Below are positions 4,980-5,104 of a stretch of 5,104 nt of DNA, one piece after another. Origin of the DNA: a bacterium (GTDB lineage: Bacteria > BMS3Abin14); the NCBI GenBank assembly GCA_020350725.1, contig CP070719.1:2578894-2583997 (forward strand), written 5' to 3'. Each line of letters begins with the position of its first letter. Position 1 is the first letter of the stretch. The notes beneath the pieces were generated by a model. That model ran no database searches and was not told the DNA's origin. It was given only the letters and a program-made list of their open reading frames with translations. The position numbers were made by a program, and so were the translations under genes.

Positions 4980-5104
4980 ATGGACCGCCAGACCTGGGCG
5001 CAGATATCCGTCACCGTCCCGGCGGGGGCTGCGGACGCCGTCTCGGACTTTCTCGCCGGCCTGTCCGGAAGGGGTGTCGGGCTGGAGGAAACGGGCGGCG
5101 ATGT
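4980..5104 (+). CDS. prmA: ribosomal protein L11 methyltransferase, N-terminal fragment (cut by window edge)
   Basis: The first 41 codons are present; the gene continues past the right edge. The translation begins MDRQTWAQISVTVPAGAADA and continues with SDFLAGLSGRGVGLEE. This matches the start of PrmA proteins: a W-x-(E/Q)-(I/V) strand, a VP turn, then a helix and G(V)xxEE, which form the small N-terminal L11-recognition domain. The enzyme trimethylates L11 in the cytoplasm using SAM; the SAM-binding domain lies outside the window, so the call rests on the N-terminus only. The ATG is preferred because the conserved W-Q-I strand begins at codon 6. No Shine-Dalgarno site precedes it, and the -10 element ends six bases upstream, suggesting leaderless expression. 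It is divergent from the PBP1A cluster, across about 500 bp of repeats. Confidence 0.8.
   Translation, partial: MDRQTWAQISVTVPAGAADAVSDFLAGLSGRGVGLEETGGD

Overview
The window is a GC-rich bacterial chromosome segment carrying a peptidoglycan gene cluster on the minus strand and the start of a divergent plus-strand gene. Reading in the minus-strand direction, the cluster is: a class A penicillin-binding protein of the PBP1A family (about 2012-4462), an exported N-acetylmuramoyl-L-alanine amidase (792-2012), a membrane-anchored GerMN-domain protein (226-795), and the first 27 codons of glutamate racemase murI, cut by the left edge (1-82). On the plus strand, the first 41 codons of prmA (ribosomal protein L11 methyltransferase) begin at 4980 and run off the right edge. 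The order amidase - GerMN protein - glutamate racemase, together with a diderm-type PBP1A and an AmiB/AmiC-like amidase, suggests a Deltaproteobacteria/Desulfobacterota-type Gram-negative. This is inferred from gene order and protein style as I know them, not from a search.

The three complete genes are tightly coupled. The PBP1A stop and amidase start overlap in TGATG, the amidase stop and GerMN start overlap in GTGA, and both downstream starts have a GAGGGA ribosome site six bases upstream. A sigma70-type promoter (TTGACA, 17 bp, TAACCT) lies just upstream of the PBP1A gene. The proteins fit one pathway: murI makes D-glutamate for the stem peptide, PBP1A polymerises and crosslinks glycan strands, and the amidase cleaves stem peptides from glycan. 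The GerMN protein is a periplasm-facing partner of unknown function.

The unusual content is in the two spacers. The long one (about 4463-4979, between the divergent PBP1A and prmA genes) is almost wholly short degenerate tandem repeats. From 4554 to 4721 there are 24 consecutive heptamers in one unbroken 7-bp register, although the heptamer sequence changes several times, and these group into a higher-order unit that recurs. After a 3-bp register slip come a partial third copy, a REP-like element, an 8-bp-register pyrimidine-rich array, a TCTGGAC-type heptamer array and a 6-bp array running into the prmA promoter. The short spacer (83-225, before murI) holds another eight-unit heptamer array plus an inverted-orientation array, and shares words with the long spacer. 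No defence system, mobile element, CRISPR array or RNA gene was seen. prmA has an extended -10 promoter but no Shine-Dalgarno site, so its message may be leaderless.
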